From Filosporella fistucella (lineage: Eukaryota > Ascomycota > Leotiomycetes > Helotiales): DNA of 64,000 nt. Shown piece after piece: positions 59,533 through 64,000 of this stretch. The notes beneath the pieces are model-generated. The model had not been told where the DNA came from. It saw only the letters and a program-made list of their open reading frames with translations, and made no database searches. Numbering within the stretch: position 1 is the stretch's first letter; each line of letters opens with the position of its first letter. Location: contig JAQJZZ010000010.1 in assembly GCA_030077755.1 (NCBI GenBank), positions 4,464,001 to 4,528,000 on the forward strand, given 5' to 3'. Position numbers and translations under genes: made by a program.

Positions 59533-62207
59533 ATGTCGAACAACGAGATTCTCGACCCTCGATTGAGAGACACCGCGTTGACTGCCTTCTCGCATCAAAA
59601 TCAGTCGATTTCGTCTGGCACTACTTTACAAACTCCAATTGCTCCCAATCCCTCAACCTCAAGGTCACCTATTGTGCCATCACCACAACAATATGTTGGA
59701 TCACCTCACCAAGCCTTCTTTCCCCAGACCCCCCAATCTACTGGCAACTTGACGGATAATGATGGCGGTGACAGCCATCGGGATGGAGGTGCACACGACC
59801 CAAAGCGTTCGAGAGCTTGCGAAGCTTGTCGAGGACTGAAGGTCCGCTGCGAACCGGGCACCAATGGTCCCGATGGTCCATGTCGTAGGTGTGCCAAAGC
59901 AAATCGCCATTGTGTTGTTACTGTCCCTAGTCGCAAGAGACAAAAGAAAACAGACAGCCGCGTTGCAGAATTGGAAAAGAAGATCGATGCCTTGACTGCA
60001 AGCCTCCATGCTAAGCATGGATCTTCTTCCATAGGTCAAACCGTGGAAACGTCCATCAGTTCAGGAATGAATGGAGCAGATTCTGCACGGCACAATCCAT
60101 ATCAACAAGTCACAAATGGGGGATACGGAAGCCCTTATGTCAGTCGCCCTGATGGTCGGGGTGACGAATGGGCAGGATATTCTAAAGGAGCCGACTTTGA
60201 CTCTAGAAGATCATCTGTACCTCCAATGGTTGTTGCTGGACAAAAGAGAAAAAACAATGAAAATAGGGATTATGCAGATTCCCCGTCGTCAGCAGCAAGT
60301 TTGTCTAAAAAGGCTCAAGAGGCAGCAGGCTTTTTGGCAGAAAATGCCTCGAAATTTCCCCAATCCCACGAGTACGCCGATATCGTTGACAAGGGCATTT
60401 TGACTGCAGAGATGGCAGCCCAAATGTTTGACTGTTACGTGGAGAAGATGGCTCCCCATTTTCCTGCTGTCGTATTTCCCCCGGGAACAACTGCAGCTGA
60501 GATTCGAAAGACAAAGCCCATACTGTTCCTTGCTATCTTGAGTGCAAGTGCTGGTTCAACATATCCTGAGCTGCAGAAGACATTAACTAAAGAAGTAATG
60601 ACTATCTATGCAGACCGCATCATCATGAATGGGGAGAAAACACTTGAACTGATCCAAGCTTTACACATCAACACACTTTGGTATTGGCCGCCGGAACATT
60701 TCGAGGAGCTAAAGTTTTACCAGTTGATTCATATATCTGCTGTCATGGCGATTGATATTGGCATGGGAAAGAAGAACAAATCGCCAAAGTCTAAGGCTGC
60801 CGGTCTGTGGAGAGATCACCCCTGGCGTCGGACACCTTATCCCGATCCTGAGAGTGTCGAAGCACGTAGAGCATGGTTATCCTGTTACTTTCTATGTTGC
60901 AATGCGTCTATGGGCCTCCGTCGACCAAATTTGATTCGGTGGTCCTCGTTCATGGCTGACTGTGTTGATTTTCTTGAGAATTCACCTGATGCAGCTCCCT
61001 CCGATAAATCACTATGTCAATGGGTTCGTAGTCAGCATATAGCTGAAGAAATTGGGACTCAATTTTCAATGGATGATCCCTCAGCGAAAATTAGTATTGC
61101 TGATCCAAAGGTGCAATACGCTTTAAAGGGCTTCGAGCACGATTTGGCAGTCTGGAGCAACCAGTTGACACCGGAGTCAAGTTCACGTAGGTTTCGTGCT
61201 GCATGTAGATGCAAATGACTGATGTGTCTACAGCTTGTTTAAGGGTCACTGAACATGTTGTCAACCTTTACATGCACGAAGTTGCCATGCATGTGGATCA
61301 TAATGTCGAGGAGTTCAAGCCACCATTTACTGAAGATGCATTACGGGGCGTTGAGGGTGCTTCTCCGCACGCTTCTCTCACACCAGAGCAAATAAGAGCT
61401 CTTTCAATATGTTTAGAGTCCATTGACGGCATATTTGACGAATTTCTGAAGTTTGATGTCGATACCGTGCGGTGTCTACCGGTTGCAAACTTTGTTCGAG
61501 TTGCATACGCCGTCGTGGTTCTGATCAAAATGTATTTCGCAGCCGTCACTCCGAACAGTGATCTTGGGAAGATCTTCGATAAGGACAACATGAAGGTTGA
61601 GTATTATCTTGATGGGTTGGTCGCACTTTTCAAGGCTTCTGCATCGGAAGAGAAGTCACGCCCAGCCGCCAAATTTCTGATGGTTCTTGTCATGTTAAAG
61701 ACGTGGTTCCACCGTCAACGGGAACCGAAACCCACAGAGACCAACGATTCTTCGGGTGGGAGATCATTGGATACACCTTCAGAGACTCCTAGCGACGCAA
61801 ATCAAGCTGCAAGCGGCCAGCAGCGACCGCAAGCAAGTTACAGTCCGGCAAATACCCCTCTTCAACTTCTCAGTGAAGTCGCGACCGGAAATTCTGGCGG
61901 CCAGGCTCATAATGGCAGCGTAAGCAATTATCCAAGTGACTGGCCTCAAGCACCGCCTCTAGCTTATGCCGGATATAACTTGAACGGCTTTCCCTTAGCT
62001 CAGCAGTATGGCGGCGTGAGTGGAAATTTAGACCCAGCTCTAGGTATGGATATGAACTACTCTTTAGGGGATGGGCTTGAGCAAGCAATGGGTATGACAC
62101 TTGGGGCAGGTGATTTTGGGAATTACTTTAGTGACGACAACTTCTTCAGCGGAATCATTGACTCTGTTGGACAGAGCTCTGGATTTGAAGGGTTTGCGGG
62201 GCAATAA
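59533..62207 (+). CDS. Zn2Cys6 transcription factor with fungal regulatory domain
   Basis: Exons 59533-61186 and 61234-62207 (47-bp intron) give 875 residues. The binuclear cluster is complete, with cysteines at 96, 99, 106, 117, 120 and 127 (CEACRGLKVRC, CRRCAKANRHC). It is followed by a basic linker (PSRKRQKKTDSRV) and a coiled-coil dimerisation helix (AELEKKIDALTASL). A middle homology region follows (MFDCYVEKMAPHFPAVVFPP, LHINTLWYWPPEHFEELKFY). The C-terminus is Gly/Ser/Asn-rich and acidic, a likely activation domain. The overall pattern resembles the Leu3/War1-type group, but the target genes are not inferable. The splice restores ESSSPCLRVTEHVVNLY. Confidence 0.88.
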
Positions 62208-63221
62208 GAACTATTCTGCAAGGGAAGGTATGATTGCTGCTTTCTACTTGCCAGCTTCGTGGCCACATGGTGCACGTTCAACGCAGTGAACAGTCTTACT
62301 GCATATTGGCATGCATTTACTTAGCTGTTTTGATGTATTTGTAGCTTTACTGAATCAATGGCTGAGCACGGTTATGAATCATAATGATTACATTTGTCAA
62401 ACATCCACTGGAGCCCTCCTGCGAAATTATCTTGAGCAAATGGGATTTTACTACAATCGAACGTCAATATGGTAGCTACTATGAGACTCTCATACTTACA
62501 CAATTTGATAATTCAAAATTTGAGACGGGCAGGAGGCAACCCCGAAACTGGCCGGGCCGGGAAGAGGGCGTAATATGTACGACGGACAGGCAGCTCAGGG
62601 ACATACATTGTGTCAACAGCGCAGAAATTTGGGTGATAAACTTTTCTAGCTCTAGACGTCGACTGTAGAAACTCTCAAGATGAAAATTCAGTGCCATAGA
62701 AAGATGTCAGAGTCGGGGCTCGCCACGCGATTTCTGTGTTCAACAATGTGTCTACAGCTTCAATGACGGACTCGGCCGAAAAGCAATTATAAAAGTCCTC
62801 CATGACCTCGCTTCTTTCCCCCTAAGAATTTTGATGGCGCTTATCTGTTCGAGTTCTGCACGCACTAATGCAAGTTACCAGGATCAGAATTTCCTCTCCG
62901 CTAGCGGCACGACCTTTATCTATGGCGTCTGTCATTGCAATGTCTCGTGGGCTCGAAGAAGACTATTATATAGCTTCGAATTTGCCCATCTCCTTTCTTC
63001 TTCCAATAATTCATTGTTTGACTCACGAAATTATAATCTGAATACAGGTTGCACTACAATTGCATCAGAAGCGCGATTCGGTGCGAGCGTGTGACGCCAT
63101 TTACCCCGCCATCTGTATATTTTTCAGTCCAAGCTTCTGGAGGCAAAGTTCCGTGATTTGCCGCCATAAATAAAAGTCAAATTCTCTTATCTTCCAGGAT
63201 ACCTAGAGTTGACCGACGAAG
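62208..63221. other. Intergenic between two plus-strand genes
   Basis: 1 kb with the 3' end of the transcription factor gene and the promoter of the MFS transporter. Small frames at 62384-62668 and 62831-63094 are not supported. Confidence 0.55.
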
Positions 63222-64000
63222 ATGTCGTTGTTACAAAGAGTTACTTCGTTCGAGTCCCTCTCTCCCCCTCGAGGAAGATCTCCAGACGGTGCACATTCTC
63301 CCCGCGATCGCAAGTTATCCTTCAGTCCACTGCCTGGCTCATGGGTCCCTCCCGTCGCAGCGGAAAGCGCCCAGCCGATCGGTGCATTTGAAGTGCCAAA
63401 GTCAAAGAGAATATGTATATACCACTTCTACTACGATATTCAGATCCCCAAGCTAATTTGGCAATTCACATAGTGCAAGTTATCACTGCAGTTATCTACT
63501 GCCTCTTTGCCGCTGGAATTGTCTTTGGCTATGCTGCTATCAAGCCCGTCCTTATTCGCGAACATGTATACCGAGATCATTGCACGAAGGAGGAGCTGGA
63601 TCGTGGAGTAAGGACATGCTACGACCAGGAAATACGCCTCAATTTGATGTTCACAGCCGCTGCAGTGGGCACTAACGTCGCGGCGCTTCCCATAGGTGCT
63701 ATTCTCGACCATCTTGGTCCTCGAGTTTGTGGAATCATTGGTAGTTTCCTGCTAGCTTTTGGTGCTCTTCTATTTTCTTTTGCCGCTCAATTACCTTTCG
63801 ATGGTTATATACCTGGATACCTGTTTTTGGCACTTGGAGGACCGTTCGTATTCATATCGTCGTTCCAGTTGTCTAATGCTTTTCCAAAGCACTCAGGCCT
63901 AATTTTGGCCTTACTCACTGGAGCTTTTGATTCTTCCAGTGCTGTGTTTTTGGGCTACCGAATGCTTTATCAGTGGAGCAATGACAAATTCACTCCTAAA
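63222..64000 (+). CDS. FMP42: MFS transporter, Fmp42/SLC43-like, 5' part
   Basis: Exon 63222-63414, intron 63415-63473 (59 bp, gtatat..catag), then an exon open to the window end, so the C-terminus is missing. A cytosolic Ser/Pro-rich N-terminus is followed by the first helices: LQVITAVIYCLFAAGIVFGY, the first MFS loop (LPIGAILDHLGPRVCGIIG) and FALLT-type segments (SGLILALLTGAFDSSSAVFL). The splice gives SKRILQVITAV, matching the yeast Fmp42 start of helix 1. SLC43 relatives carry large neutral amino acids; the substrate here is not established. The minus-strand frame 63440-63712 is antisense. Confidence 0.85.

Noticed and set aside
1..64000. tRNA, rRNA, CRISPR, transposon or viral sequences
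   Set aside because: I looked for B-box-like GGTTCGA contexts, terminal inverted repeats, transposase or polymerase motifs and regular spaced repeats, and found none that held up. A tRNAscan and repeat search would be decisive.

Overview
The window is nuclear DNA of a filamentous ascomycete (Pezizomycotina). It holds intron-containing genes whose introns are mostly 43-120 bp, with GT..AG ends and CTAAC/CTGAC/CTAAT branch sites. Gene families are typical of filamentous fungi: a HET domain, Zn2Cys6 and fungal C2H2-type zinc fingers, a TRP-like channel, and a Cys-rich Ser/Thr-rich membrane protein. A leotiomycete is my guess only. I see no rRNA, tRNA, CRISPR, transposon or virus-like element.

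Layout. 1-826: 3' part of the WD40 ribosome-assembly gene RSA4/NLE1. 2.8-4.6 kb: Cys-rich, Thr/Ser-rich single-pass membrane protein with a 22-nt microexon. 5.0-6.7 kb (minus): unrecognised coiled-coil protein with four Cys-Pro motifs. 7.8-11.6 kb: F-box protein ending in a CaaX box. 12.0-13.2 kb (minus): TVP38-type membrane protein. 14.5-16.9 kb: CCCH/Smr RNA-binding protein. 17.6-21.2 kb (minus): valyl-tRNA synthetase, with an open upstream frame that looks like a mitochondrial presequence. 21.6-24.0 kb: MutL homologue of the Mlh2 type. 24.6-26.0 kb: PLP-dependent Cys/Met-metabolism enzyme.

26.3-31.0 kb (minus) is the most unusual locus. Splice reconstruction joins what look like three pieces into one ~1461-residue protein: fungal C2H2-type fingers, an acidic linker, a complete protein kinase and a HET domain. 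32.5-33.2 kb: MOSC protein. 34.0-34.7 kb: U2AF small subunit. 35.4-37.4 kb (minus): Osh6/7-like lipid-transfer protein. 38.7-42.3 kb (minus): TRP-like channel. 43.9-47.3 kb (minus): large conserved fungal protein of unknown function. 49.9-55.2 kb: tricalbin. 55.8-57.9 kb (minus): FYVE-RING ubiquitin ligase (Pib1-like). 59.5-62.2 kb: Zn2Cys6 transcription factor. 63.2 kb to the end: start of an Fmp42/SLC43-like MFS transporter.

The genes are not a pathway cluster. Several act at membranes or membrane contact sites (TVP38, Osh6-like, tricalbin, FYVE-RING, TRP), and the rest are housekeeping. Exon joins below were worked out by hand from splice signals, reading phase and family conservation. None has been checked by alignment or transcript data.
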